A DNA stretch of 64,000 nucleotides, taken from positions 62,001 to 126,000 of the forward strand of contig DASPIK010000094.1 in the NCBI GenBank assembly GCA_035629075.1. Direction: 5' to 3'. Below the pieces are notes generated by a model, which was not told the DNA's origin, did not search any database, and saw only the letters and a program-made list of their open reading frames with translations. Shown here in pieces: positions 1 through 7,540 of this stretch. Within the stretch, counting starts at the first letter, position 1. Each line of letters opens with the position of its first letter. Source of the DNA: JAEZPW01 sp035629075. GTDB lineage: Bacteria > Acidobacteriota > Terriglobia > Terriglobales > Acidobacteriaceae. Made by a program: the position numbers and the translations under genes.

Positions 1-2
1 CG

Positions 3-644
3 CTCGGCCTGTCGCGCAATGTCACTTTCCAGCGCTCAGAACAGGTTGTCGCGAGCGTAATCGACACCGTGCACGTCATCTTGCCGGGGGCCGATGTGGT
101 TGTGCACTCGGTTCCTCGCGCCTGGGTTGGAGAGAGCATCTTCGACCGTATACGTGGAGTCGGGGCGCGTTGGAATTTCAGTATTCACGACATCAGCGTG
201 CAGGATCTGAACGGTCGGCTTCATGTCGAGCAGCATCTCGAGATGGACGAGACGCTCAGCCTTAAAGATGCGCATGACAAGGTCACTACGCTTGAGGCGG
301 AAATGCGCTCTGACATTCCGGAGATATCGTCGATTTTGACCCACATCGAGAGCGAACCGGCAACCATCGAAACCGGCAACGAGCTTAACCGGGATCCGCT
401 GCTCGAGCGGAGGATGCAGGAGGTTGCTAAGGAATTCCCGGAGATCGTGGACGTTCATGACGTACGAGTCAAACGCATCCGCGACCGCATTTACGTGAGT
501 TGCCATTGCACGATGGACGACGACTTACCCCTGGGGCGAGTGCACGATCTTTCGACGCTCTTGGAGGAGCGCTTCAAACGCCAAACACCGGGTCTCTTCC
601 GGGTACTCATTCACCCCGAACCACAAACGGACAACTTGAGATAA
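3..644 (+). CDS. Cation diffusion facilitator C-terminal part (partial at window start)
   Basis: The reading frame is open to the left edge, so only the C-terminal cytoplasmic part is present (about 213 residues). It shows two consecutive repeats of the type found in CDF dimerisation domains: a segment starting near SIHDISVQDLNGRLHVEQHL and a second near VHDVRVKRIRDRIYVSCHC, each followed by a helix. CDF proteins export Zn2+, Fe2+ or Mn2+ across the inner membrane in exchange for protons, and the cytoplasmic domain dimerises and senses metal. The membrane half, needed to predict the substrate, lies outside the window. The OsmC gene begins 2 bases after the stop, suggesting one transcript. The doubled dimerisation domain marks the longer CDF subtype. 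Confidence 0.8.
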   Translation, partial: LGLSRNVTFQRSEQVVASVIDTVHVILPGADVVVHSVPRAWVGESIFDRIRGVGARWNFSIHDISVQDLNGRLHVEQHLEMDETLSLKDAHDKVTTLEAEMRSDIPEISSILTHIESEPATIETGNELNRDPLLERRMQEVAKEFPEIVDVHDVRVKRIRDRIYVSCHCTMDDDLPLGRVHDLSTLLEERFKRQTPGLFRVLIHPEPQTDNLR

Positions 645-646
645 AA

Positions 647-1048
647 ATGACGACAGCGACAGTTACTTGGATCGACGGAGAGCGGTTCGTTGCCTCAGCT
701 TCCAGCAATCACGCCATTGTTGTCGATGCCGGTCCCGAGAAGACGGCCAATGGGCCGATGGAGCTGGTGCTCATTGCGCTGTGTTCCTGCACGGCTGTGG
801 ATGTAGTGAACATCCTCACAAAGAAACGCGAATCCTTTACCGAAGTTGAGGTGCGAGCCGAGGCCGAACGTGCGAACGAGCCGCCGAGAGTTTTCACTGA
901 GATCAAACTGGTTTACAGGATCACTGGACAAGTATCCAGGAAGGCGGCTGAGGACGCCGTACGTTTGTCGGAGGAGAAGTACTGCTCGGTAGCTGGGATG
1001 CTGAACAAAACTGCAAAGATCACGTGGGAGATTCAGCAGGTCGATTGA
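647..1048 (+). CDS. OsmC/Ohr family protein
   Basis: 133 residues, a normal length for the OsmC fold. The start chosen is the ATG at 647, two bases after the preceding stop; the same frame is open further upstream but that part overlaps the CDF gene. Cys46 (in LCSCTAVDV) and Cys113 (in EKYCSVAGML) sit where the two redox cysteines of OsmC/Ohr proteins lie on helices. Family members reduce organic hydroperoxides using these thiols, or act as less defined thiol proteins of the YhfA subgroup. This sequence looks closer to YhfA than to classical Ohr. It lies just upstream of a glutaredoxin-like gene, so a shared redox theme is plausible but not shown. Confidence 0.85.
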   Translation: MTTATVTWIDGERFVASASSNHAIVVDAGPEKTANGPMELVLIALCSCTAVDVVNILTKKRESFTEVEVRAEAERANEPPRVFTEIKLVYRITGQVSRKAAEDAVRLSEEKYCSVAGMLNKTAKITWEIQQVD

Positions 1049-1155
1049 GGAAGTGAGATGTCAGATGGATGACGTTTGGGAACCGATCCGGCGTCATCCG
1101 TCTGCCATGCGGATTTTTTGCGCCGATTTTCCTACTCTGCGCGTCCATACCTCGT

Positions 1156-1395
1156 ATGGCAAATAAGAAAGTCATTGTGTTTACACAACCTGGTTGACCT
1201 CCGTGCCGCACGATAAAGGCATACCTCTCGGAGAGAGGCATAGATTTCGAAGACCGCGACGTAACCGCTGATCCTAAGCACGTTGACGACTTGATTTACA
1301 AGTACCAAAGCCGTTCGACTCCAACTACAGTTATCGGTGAAGAGGTCATTCTTGGATTTGACCCGGACCGAATTGACGAACTCCTTGCACAATAG
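1156..1395 (+). CDS. Glutaredoxin-like protein with in-frame TGA, putative selenoprotein (UxxC)
   Basis: Reading ATG 1156 to TAG 1393-1395 gives a 79-residue thioredoxin-fold protein with one in-frame TGA at 1195-1197. The N-terminal strand is followed by TQPG-[TGA]-PPC, so the TGA falls exactly on the first cysteine of a CPPC active site (residue 14; the resolving Cys is residue 17). The frame after it is fully glutaredoxin-like, with the cis-proline segment STPTTVIG and the ending GFDPDRIDELL. UGA read as selenocysteine gives a UxxC redox centre, a known arrangement in bacterial Grx-like selenoproteins. A TGC-to-TGA mutation or a sequencing error would look the same. No good Shine-Dalgarno is visible. 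The downstream EamA gene overlaps its end. Confidence 0.7.
1199..1238 (+). other. Possible SECIS-like RNA structure after the in-frame TGA
   Basis: Immediately 3' of the TGA the sequence can fold two ways. One is a two-part stem: CTCCG 1199-1203 with CGGAG 1229-1233, and inside it TGCC 1204-1207 with GGCA 1218-1221 around a 10-base loop. The alternative is a compact hairpin, CCTCTC 1224-1229 with GAGAGG 1233-1238 and loop GGA. Bacterial SECIS elements lie within about 40 bases after UGA and present a G in the apical loop. Either fold is compatible by position, but I computed no energy and the primary motif is weak. Confidence 0.3.
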
Positions 1396-2347
1396 AAGAA
1401 AGACTCTTCGCGGATACTTTTTCATCGCCACCGCAACATTGTTTTGGGGCATCTCCGCGACGCTGGGTCGAGCTGCGTTCACTGGCCGTCTGGCCGGGGG
1501 TGCCGCTGTCCATCCCATCGATCCGGTCATCCTGGCTCAGAGCCGTACGACGATATCGCTACTGCTTCTGGTGCCTATCCTTCTGCTCGTGCGCCGTAAT
1601 CCCGGCGCGTTAAAGATGGCCTGGCGCGATGTTGCGTGGTGTCTCGTACTCGGCGTACTGGGAATGGCGGCATCGAATTACTTCTACTATCTCGCCATTC
1701 AAAAAACTTCCGTCGCAACGGCGATCATCCTGCAATACACGGCTCCGGTTTGGGTGTTGCTGTACATGCTGGCACGGCGGCTGCAACGTCCCACCTTTCA
1801 ACGTGTGGTGTCTGTTGCGTTAGCCGTATTCGGCAGCGCACTCGCCATTGGCCTGTTCAGTTCCGGACAAATCAAGGTCAACACAGTTGGGGTGATCGCG
1901 GCGCAGATAGCGGCGCTCTCATTCGCGTTTTACAGCGTGGCTGCCGCCGGCATCCTGAAGCGCTATGACCGTTGGCGGGTGCTCTTGTACGTTCTGGTTG
2001 GTGCCGTCATCTTCTGGCAATTCATCAATCCACCTTGGAAAATAGCTGCCGCGCACTATTCGCGCGATCAGATCTCGTTCATGGTCGTGTTTGCCGTCAC
2101 GTCAATACTGGTACCATTTTCGTTCTATTTCGGAGGGCTGCAATTCCTGGACGCCACTAAAGCTATCGTAACCAGTTGCCTTGAGCCGGCGTTCTCGATT
2201 GTGATTGCAGCAGTTTTCCTCGGCGAAGGCCTTGGCTTTGTGCAAGTTGTCGGGATAGGCGTTGTGCTGCTGTCAACAATTCTGGTGCAAATGCCTGACC
2301 GAAAGAAAACCGATTTGAGGCCGGTACTCGTCGAGCCGATCGAGTAG
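1385..2347 (+). CDS. EamA/DMT family transporter
   Basis: About 320 residues with roughly ten hydrophobic segments and two repeated EamA halves, the drug/metabolite transporter layout. The first half opens with GYFFIATATLFWGISATLGR and the second contains IAAQIAALSFAFYSV. Substrate cannot be predicted. The frame is open back to a GTG at 1337, but that would overlap most of the end of the glutaredoxin-like gene. A TTG at 1385, overlapping it by 11 bases, gives the usual short N-terminus before the first membrane helix. Neither start has a convincing ribosome site. Overlap with the upstream gene suggests translational coupling. Confidence 0.85.
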   Translation: MHNRRKTLRGYFFIATATLFWGISATLGRAAFTGRLAGGAAVHPIDPVILAQSRTTISLLLLVPILLLVRRNPGALKMAWRDVAWCLVLGVLGMAASNYFYYLAIQKTSVATAIILQYTAPVWVLLYMLARRLQRPTFQRVVSVALAVFGSALAIGLFSSGQIKVNTVGVIAAQIAALSFAFYSVAAAGILKRYDRWRVLLYVLVGAVIFWQFINPPWKIAAAHYSRDQISFMVVFAVTSILVPFSFYFGGLQFLDATKAIVTSCLEPAFSIVIAAVFLGEGLGFVQVVGIGVVLLSTILVQMPDRKKTDLRPVLVEPIE

Positions 2348-2592
2348 TAGGCGACTCCAGCAAGTCATCCGCGATGTGAAAAGTTTTGACCTGGCGACTC
2401 TGGCGGGCGATGACATTCGACTATCTTGGCGATTTCAAAAAGGGAACAAAGCCTGCCCATCATTGTTCGGGAAGCGCCTCAGGTCAGAGCTGACTGTAGT
2501 ACGATTGCGAGCAATCAGGCTCAAGGCTCAGAACCCATCCGTTCCCCCTCCCCCGTTCGGTCAAACTCCAGATTTCTTCTAAGGAGCGCGCC

Positions 2593-3017
2593 ATGAAGTC
2601 GTTTCTCACAATCAGCGCAGTCGTCATCCTGGTCCTCGCGGTATTAACTCCCCAGGCATCCGCCTGCAAGTACGGATGTACTCCGGGTTATTGGAAGAAC
2701 CACATCGAGGCGTGGCCCAGTGCGATAACTACCACCGAAACGCTCGGCGAGAACTTCAATGTAGGATTTTCGGCAACGTCACCTTCAGCGATGCCCTGGC
2801 GTTCCATGGCGGGTCGGATATCGACGGAGCCAAACAAATACTGCTTCGTGCAGGTGCCGCCGCCCTGTTGAATTCGTACAAGTTTGGGTCGAACTTCATC
2901 AGCCCATCGACGGTGATCAACCTTGTGAATACAGCCCTGGCTTCAGGTAATCGGCAGACGATCCTGAATGCTGCTTCCTATCTGGACGGATTGAACAACA
3001 CAGGCTGCCCTTTGTAG
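2593..3017 (+). pseudogene. Secreted GYWKNH-motif protein, frameshifted
   Basis: A strong Shine-Dalgarno (AAGGAG at 2580-2586) precedes ATG 2593. Residues 1-24 form a signal peptide ending at ASA, followed by a Cys-rich start CKYGCTPGYWKNHIEAW, a motif of small secreted proteins of unknown function in several phyla. The frame from 2593 stops at about 2871, while the expected continuation (FSDALAFHGG, AKQILLRAGAAALLN, DGLNNTGCPL) is in the next frame and ends at TAG 3015-3017. The switch falls at TTTT 2767-2770: one more T restores a continuous protein of about 141 residues. It is a single-base deletion, a sequencing error, or much less likely programmed slippage, since no canonical slippery heptamer is present. 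Confidence 0.7.
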
Positions 3018-3041
3018 AGACTCTCGTCGGCAGATTTGCCC

Positions 3042-3071
3042 GGCGGCCCTTAATCGGGCCGCCTTAGTTTT
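3042..3071 (+). terminator. Rho-independent terminator after the GYWKNH gene
   Basis: Perfect 8-bp GC stem (GGCGGCCC 3042-3049 and GGGCCGCC 3056-3063) with a 6-base loop, followed by TTAGTTTT. It lies 25 bases after the stop at 3017, which supports that stop as the true end of the frameshifted gene. Confidence 0.85.
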
Positions 3072-3115
3072 GTGGAGATTTCAGCGAACCACCGGCTGGT
3101 CGGCGCAGACGCTGC

Positions 3116-3469
3116 CTACGAACCCATATCTTGACCGGGTTCCAGGTCATAGCCGTCACCCATGTCTCTGGCGATTGGCTGGCCCCAGATGTGCCTGCCG
3201 GGTTCGGCGATGCGTACTCCTATCTGGTCATGCGCTGTGGTGTTCGGAGGACCGACCCAAGTCACTCGAAACCTCGCTTTGCGCGTGCCACATTGGATAA
3301 CTATAGACGCACCACGATGGAGGCGGCAGGTTATCCCTTCCAGGCGTGCTCCCAAAGTGGTCACGTCGAGCGTGCGTGCCGGGATAGTGAAAAGTTGTCC
3401 GTTCGAGTCCATGCCGGAAACTCGGACGGTCAGCACGATCGGTGGACGTTGTTCTCTACGCTTGCCCAT
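3116..3469 (-). CDS. PilZ-like domain protein
   Basis: 117 residues starting MGKRREQRPPIVLTVRVSG, matching the basic start and first strand of a PilZ domain, then TLDVTTLGARLEG (the D-x-S-x-x-G position, here D-V-T-T-L-G) and a later strand ARFRVTWVG. PilZ domains bind cyclic di-GMP, but the RxxxR motif here is only loosely kept (KRREQR), and many soil-bacterium proteins of this shape have no proven ligand. A plus-strand frame of similar length over the same bases lacks any domain and is taken as the shadow. It is the last gene of the minus-strand series. Confidence 0.65.
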   Translation of the reverse strand: MGKRREQRPPIVLTVRVSGMDSNGQLFTIPARTLDVTTLGARLEGITCRLHRGASIVIQCGTRKARFRVTWVGPPNTTAHDQIGVRIAEPGRHIWGQPIARDMGDGYDLEPGQDMGS

Positions 3470-3536
3470 GAGTCCCGCGCAAGGATATTCGTCATGGCAC
3501 AGCCCAACAAATTACCAACGTAATTCAGCAGGCAAA

Positions 3537-4808
3537 CTAGGCGAGTGACTTGCCTCGGGTTTCCGGCAACTGGGTGGCCATGAGTCCGGCCAGCAAGAAC
3601 GACGCGGCACATACGTAGAAAGCCCAATCCAAGCCGCGGGACTGTCCGATTCGACCGATCACGAACGGCGCCAAGGCACTCAGAGTTCGTGCGCCGTTGT
3701 AGGTGAAGCCAAGCGCACGTGCTCGTATTCGCGTTGGAAAAATTTCGCTGCCGATTAGCCCTGAACCGGAGAAGAACCCGGTCCCGAAAAAACCAACAAG
3801 AGCGCCCGTCACCAGCACCAGCCATTGCTCGCGTGCCGCAGCATAGATAGGCACGAGTGCTGCGGCGACAAACAGGTATAGCAAGAATGCGCCGCGGCGT
3901 CCGATGCGGTCAGCGAACCAGCCGTAGCAAAGATAACCCGGCAACATGCCGGCGAGATTGAGAACGAGCAGCAGCGTCGTAGTGTCCATCAGGCCGAAGC
4001 CGCGTCCTCCCTGCGAGACCGGCAAAGAAAGATAAGCGGGAACCCATGAGAACAGTCCCCAATAGGCAAACAGACCGAAGAAGTTCAACAGCAAAAGGGC
4101 GAAGGTCTGTTTCAGATAACGGGGCGAGAACAGTTCCGAGAAGCCCGACGCTGATTGCACGTGGCGCGCCCGATCAGTTGCTGGTCTGGTGCCGGGGTTT
4201 TCAGACTTGCGTCTGGACCACATTTCGGACTCAGGGACGTCCTTGCGGATCCACAGTGTCACTAGTGCCGGAAGAATCCCGACGAAAAAGACGGCTCGCC
4301 AACTGAAGTAGCGAAGCATGGATCCCGACACGAGTGCAGCAGCGGCAAAGCCGATCGCCCAGGAACTTTGGACAATCGCCAGAGCTCGGGCGCGCAGGTG
4401 GTCGGGCCACGTCTCCGCGACCAGGGTCGCTCCGGTATTCCACTCGCCGCCCATACCAAGTCCGAGGACGAAGCGGAAGAAGGCGAGCATAGCGACCGAG
4501 GTCGAAAGGCCCGATGCGAACGAGCATAGCGAATAGGTCAGAATGCTGAGCATCAGGGCGCGCTTGCGCCCGACGCGGTCTGCGAGGAATCCGAAGAGCA
4601 CGCCGCCGATGCCCGAAGCCAAAAGGGTCAGGGTGTTAAGCAATCCAGCGGTGCCCTTGCTCATTCCGAGGTCGCCCATGATGTGCGTAAGCACGAGGGC
4701 GTAGAGCATGACGTCGAACGCGTCCAGCATCCAGCCTAATGCGGCGGCGATCAACGTTCGGCGCTGGGCAACGGATACCTGAGACAGCCTGAATGCTGTC
4801 GTAGACAT
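3537..4808 (-). CDS. MFS transporter (sugar/organic acid:H+ symporter type)
   Basis: About 423 residues with twelve predicted membrane segments. The first reads ALGWMLDAFDVMLYALVL, the Asp-containing helix 1 typical of the AAHS and NanT-like MFS branches. The loop 2-3 signature is GFLADRVGRKRALML, repeated in the second half as GWFADRIGRRGAFLL. A central cytoplasmic loop (about residues 195-225) is polar. The frame is open to 4880, but the ATG at 4808 (MSTTAFRLSQ) places helix 1 at the usual distance. Substrate unknown: aromatic acids, sialic acid or other carboxylates are possibilities from the subfamily. Confidence 0.85.
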   Translation of the reverse strand: MSTTAFRLSQVSVAQRRTLIAAALGWMLDAFDVMLYALVLTHIMGDLGMSKGTAGLLNTLTLLASGIGGVLFGFLADRVGRKRALMLSILTYSLCSFASGLSTSVAMLAFFRFVLGLGMGGEWNTGATLVAETWPDHLRARALAIVQSSWAIGFAAAALVSGSMLRYFSWRAVFFVGILPALVTLWIRKDVPESEMWSRRKSENPGTRPATDRARHVQSASGFSELFSPRYLKQTFALLLLNFFGLFAYWGLFSWVPAYLSLPVSQGGRGFGLMDTTTLLLVLNLAGMLPGYLCYGWFADRIGRRGAFLLYLFVAAALVPIYAAAREQWLVLVTGALVGFFGTGFFSGSGLIGSEIFPTRIRARALGFTYNGARTLSALAPFVIGRIGQSRGLDWAFYVCAASFLLAGLMATQLPETRGKSLA

Positions 4809-4914
4809 TGCGGGCGATTGTACGCGAAAACACGAAATCGGGCCATCAAGCCATCGAGTACAGCCACTCGGAGCGTGCAAGGATTGATCGGTGCATCCGG
4901 CATCGTCACCAGAC

Positions 4915-5045
4915 GCGCAGCGAGGGATGTCTGTGACTGAAGCATTGCTGGCCGTAGGGATTCCTCACTTCGCGCCCGAAAGCGGCGCGAGGTTCGGAAT
5001 GACAACGCGACTGAGTTGGACTCGGCGAATGCCGCTCAGGATGAC
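4915..5045 (-). repeat. Possible dispersed intergenic repeat downstream of ribF
   Basis: Read on the minus strand, this spacer contains TGTCATCCTGAGCGGC, then TTGTCATTCCGAAC and GAGGAATCCCTAC. Phrases like these recur in intergenic repeats that I recall from Acidobacteriota genomes. The ribF stop codon lies inside the first phrase. Only one copy is seen in this window, so the repeat status rests on recall. Confidence 0.35.
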
Positions 5046-6001
5046 AGTGCGCGAACTTTGATCCTGTGTTCCAGATGGCGGAAGTAGCGGCGGGCGCGGT
5101 GAACGTCCCTTGCGATCTGTTCGCGCAGCGCTTCCACGCTCGGAAACTTGATCTCTGGGCGAACGCGGCTCACAAAGTAAATCTCCACCTCGGTCTGTGC
5201 AGTCAGGTTGATCGGGTGAAAGTTGAGCAGGTGCGTCTCGATTGCGAATGACTCCGTCCCGAAGGTCGGACGGTAACCGACATTCGTCACCGAATCAAAG
5301 CACTCGTCAGCGACTCGGGTCCGAGTGATATAGACGCCGTCGGCGGGAGCAAGTTCGTCGTACTTCGCAAGATTGATGGTTGGAACAGTGTAGCGATGCC
5401 CAATGCCACGGCCACGTCCGGCGTTACCCAGGATGCTGAAAGGGCGCCCAAGCAACTGGCGAGCACGGGTAAGACTACCAGCCGAGATGAGTTCGCGGAT
5501 GCGGCTACTCGATACGTGCTCGCCGTGTGCATATCGCTGGGGGTAAATGTGAACGTCGAACCCCAGTTCGCGACCTAACTGGGCGAGTTTCTCCACGTTT
5601 CCTTCCGCATGGTGGCCGAAATGAAAGTTCGAACCCTCGTGAATTTCCCGAACTTGCAGGCGCTTCACGAGAATCTGTTCGGCAAAGTCTCGTGGGGCCA
5701 TGAGGGAAAGGTCACGATTGAAAGGCAGAACAAGCACTGCATCGAGTCCGCACTGTTCAAGTATACGGAGCTTCATCTCGAGCGGCGTGATGAGCTTCTT
5801 CGGCACGTCAGGGCGAAGAATTCGAATTGGGTGTGGGTCGAAGGTTACGACCATGCTTGTTGCCCCAAGCTGGCGAGCGCGAAGTACGTTTGACCGCAGA
5901 ACGTGCTGGTGCGCTCGATGAACGCCATCAAAATTACCGATGCTCACCACGGTGAAGCCGAGGTTGTCTGGGACCTGCTCGAGATTCCTGTAGATCTTCA
6001 T
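5036..6001 (-). CDS. ribF: Bifunctional riboflavin kinase / FAD synthetase
   Basis: 321 residues, standard for bacterial RibF. It phosphorylates riboflavin to FMN and adenylylates FMN to FAD in the cytoplasm. The N-terminal nucleotidyltransferase domain shows SIGNFDGVHRAHQHVL (GNFDGVHxGHQ class) and VTFDPHPIRIL. The C-terminal kinase domain begins near residue 185 with GRPFSILGNAGRGRGIG, then YTVPTINL and DGVYITRT. No FMN riboswitch is visible upstream; the next gene starts only 38 bases away, so it is probably read in the ygfZ-DUF1844-phosphodiesterase-ribF transcript. Its last codons run into the repeat-like spacer. Confidence 0.95.
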   Translation of the reverse strand: MKIYRNLEQVPDNLGFTVVSIGNFDGVHRAHQHVLRSNVLRARQLGATSMVVTFDPHPIRILRPDVPKKLITPLEMKLRILEQCGLDAVLVLPFNRDLSLMAPRDFAEQILVKRLQVREIHEGSNFHFGHHAEGNVEKLAQLGRELGFDVHIYPQRYAHGEHVSSSRIRELISAGSLTRARQLLGRPFSILGNAGRGRGIGHRYTVPTINLAKYDELAPADGVYITRTRVADECFDSVTNVGYRPTFGTESFAIETHLLNFHPINLTAQTEVEIYFVSRVRPEIKFPSVEALREQIARDVHRARRYFRHLEHRIKVRALSS

Positions 6002-6039
6002 TCTTGTTTGCTGACTGGCCTAATTGTCGCGAAAGTCTT

Positions 6040-6816
6040 TCAGATTTCAAATTCCAACGTCAGGCCGTCGTGAGCCAGCCGAACGTTCGGGGGAAGCGTC
6101 GCGTTTGTTTCCTGGTGCGGCAGGTCGTGACAGATGTGCGTAAAGAATGCACGTTTCGGCTTCAACCTGTCCACGATCCTCAGTGAATTATCGACCGTCG
6201 AGTGCGTCGGGTGCGGCTTGTGGCGCAGCGCGTCCAAAAACACGACGTCGAGGTTCTCGAGCATGGCGTAGGACTGTTCCGGAAGTGTGCTGAAGTCAGT
6301 CAAATAAGCACATGATCCAATGCGGAAGCCGAAGATTTCGGCGTCGCCATGCAGAATCGGAACGGGCTGGAAAGTGGCGCCAAAGAGCTCGAAGGCATCG
6401 CGATCGATGCTATTGAGTTCTACCTGGGCCAAGCCGCCGTACTTGTAATCGGAGTCGAAGATGTACCGGAAAACGGTACGAATAACCTGCGCCGTGCGTT
6501 CGCTTGCGTACAGAGGGATTTTGCCGCTTGGCCGGTGGAAACTGAGCGGCCGCAGGTCATCAAGGCCGAGAATGTGGTCCGCATGAGCATGCGTGTAGAC
6601 GACTGCGTCCAGTTGCATGATGTTCTCGCGGATGGCCTGCTCGCGGAAATCCGGCGAGGTGTCGATGAGCACCACGCGATCGTTGTACTTGAGCAAAATG
6701 GACGGCCGGGTGCGGCGGTCGTGCGGGTCATTTGACCGGCAGACGCTGCAATCGCACCCGATCGTCGGCACCCCCATCGAGGTGCCGCTACCCAGCACGA
6801 TCAAGGTCGCTTTCAT
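6040..6816 (-). CDS. Metallo-beta-lactamase fold phosphodiesterase (PhnP-like)
   Basis: 258 residues. It opens with LGSGTSMGVPTIGCDCSVC, the glycine-rich start plus the structural-zinc Cys cluster seen in PhnP and related enzymes, followed by the metal-binding HxHxDH in VVYTHAHADHILGLDDLR. PhnP hydrolyses phosphoribosyl 1,2-cyclic phosphate to the 1,5-bisphosphate; outside phosphonate operons the substrate is uncertain, and there is no phn gene here. Later histidines are visible in PILHGDAEIFGF and FTHICHDLPH. It begins 4 bases after the DUF1844 gene ends, so co-transcription is very likely. Confidence 0.85.
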   Translation of the reverse strand: MKATLIVLGSGTSMGVPTIGCDCSVCRSNDPHDRRTRPSILLKYNDRVVLIDTSPDFREQAIRENIMQLDAVVYTHAHADHILGLDDLRPLSFHRPSGKIPLYASERTAQVIRTVFRYIFDSDYKYGGLAQVELNSIDRDAFELFGATFQPVPILHGDAEIFGFRIGSCAYLTDFSTLPEQSYAMLENLDVVFLDALRHKPHPTHSTVDNSLRIVDRLKPKRAFFTHICHDLPHQETNATLPPNVRLAHDGLTLEFEI

Positions 6817-6820
6817 ATTG

Positions 6821-7441
6821 TTACTTGATACCCGGTCCGCCGGGCTCGCCTTCCTTTGTGTGTGCGGAGCGCGCGATAGCGTTCGTCAGCTCGATGTAAC
6901 GCATACGTAGCTGATAGATCACGGTCTCGAGAACATTTGCTTCTTCCCCGGTCAGATTACCTTTCGTCTTCTCCTGAAGAAGCGCGAGCGTGTCTATGGT
7001 ATGGCGAGCGCCGATGATGTCCACCTGCGGCTGGGCACCGCGCTCGGCAGGCATCATTCCAAGCTGCATGAGTGCCGTGAGGTAAAACGGTTCGAGCAGG
7101 CGGTCGAAGGATGCTTCGTAATCCGGCACAGCCTGCGAGCCGTAGCCCTTTCGCAGTTCGTCCTCGATGCTTTTGGCGGAATCGCGGTACTCGGTGCGCT
7201 GGCGGGCTTGCTCTTCGCTTGATGGTGCGGTGGGACGGTCGGGGGACGCATCTCCGGCCGGAGAGGGCGGGGCGACGGACGGGGCGGGAGCGGCTTCGGA
7301 TGCCGCCGACGAAGCTGCTGGCGCTGATTGTTCTTCTCTGGTCTCCTTCTCTGCCTCTACGGGCGCGTCTGTGCGCGCCTCGCCTTCAATGGTGAACTTA
7401 CGCCGGTCAGTTACGGTGAACTCAGGTTCTTTGTTGGGCAT
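6821..7441 (-). CDS. DUF1844 domain protein
   Basis: 206 residues. The first ~100 are low-complexity (Ala, Pro, Glu and Ser rich) after the conserved-looking start MPNKEPEFTVTDRRKFT. The C-terminal half carries the DUF1844 helices: FYLTALMQLGMMPAERG, then RHTIDTLALLQEKTKGNLT and ANVLETVIYQLRMRYIEL. Function is unknown. DUF1844 proteins are common in Acidobacteriota and Deltaproteobacteria and often lie beside housekeeping genes, as here between ygfZ and a phosphodiesterase. Four-base spacing to the next gene supports one operon. Confidence 0.85.
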   Translation of the reverse strand: MPNKEPEFTVTDRRKFTIEGEARTDAPVEAEKETREEQSAPAASSAASEAAPAPSVAPPSPAGDASPDRPTAPSSEEQARQRTEYRDSAKSIEDELRKGYGSQAVPDYEASFDRLLEPFYLTALMQLGMMPAERGAQPQVDIIGARHTIDTLALLQEKTKGNLTGEEANVLETVIYQLRMRYIELTNAIARSAHTKEGEPGGPGIK

Positions 7442-7540
7442 GTACCAACCTTCTTAGTCGCCCCTCTGGGGCTGGATCGTTCTTATGTGAATGAGCGGCA
7501 CAAGATGCCGGATCAGAAGCTTTAGGTTCCGCTTACGCCT

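Noticed and set aside
3162..3548. 128-codon plus-strand frame
   Set aside because: Antisense to the PilZ-like gene, which has recognisable strands while this frame has none.
5942..6040. FMN riboswitch upstream of ribF
   Set aside because: Only 38 bases separate ribF from the upstream gene and no RFN-type helices are visible.
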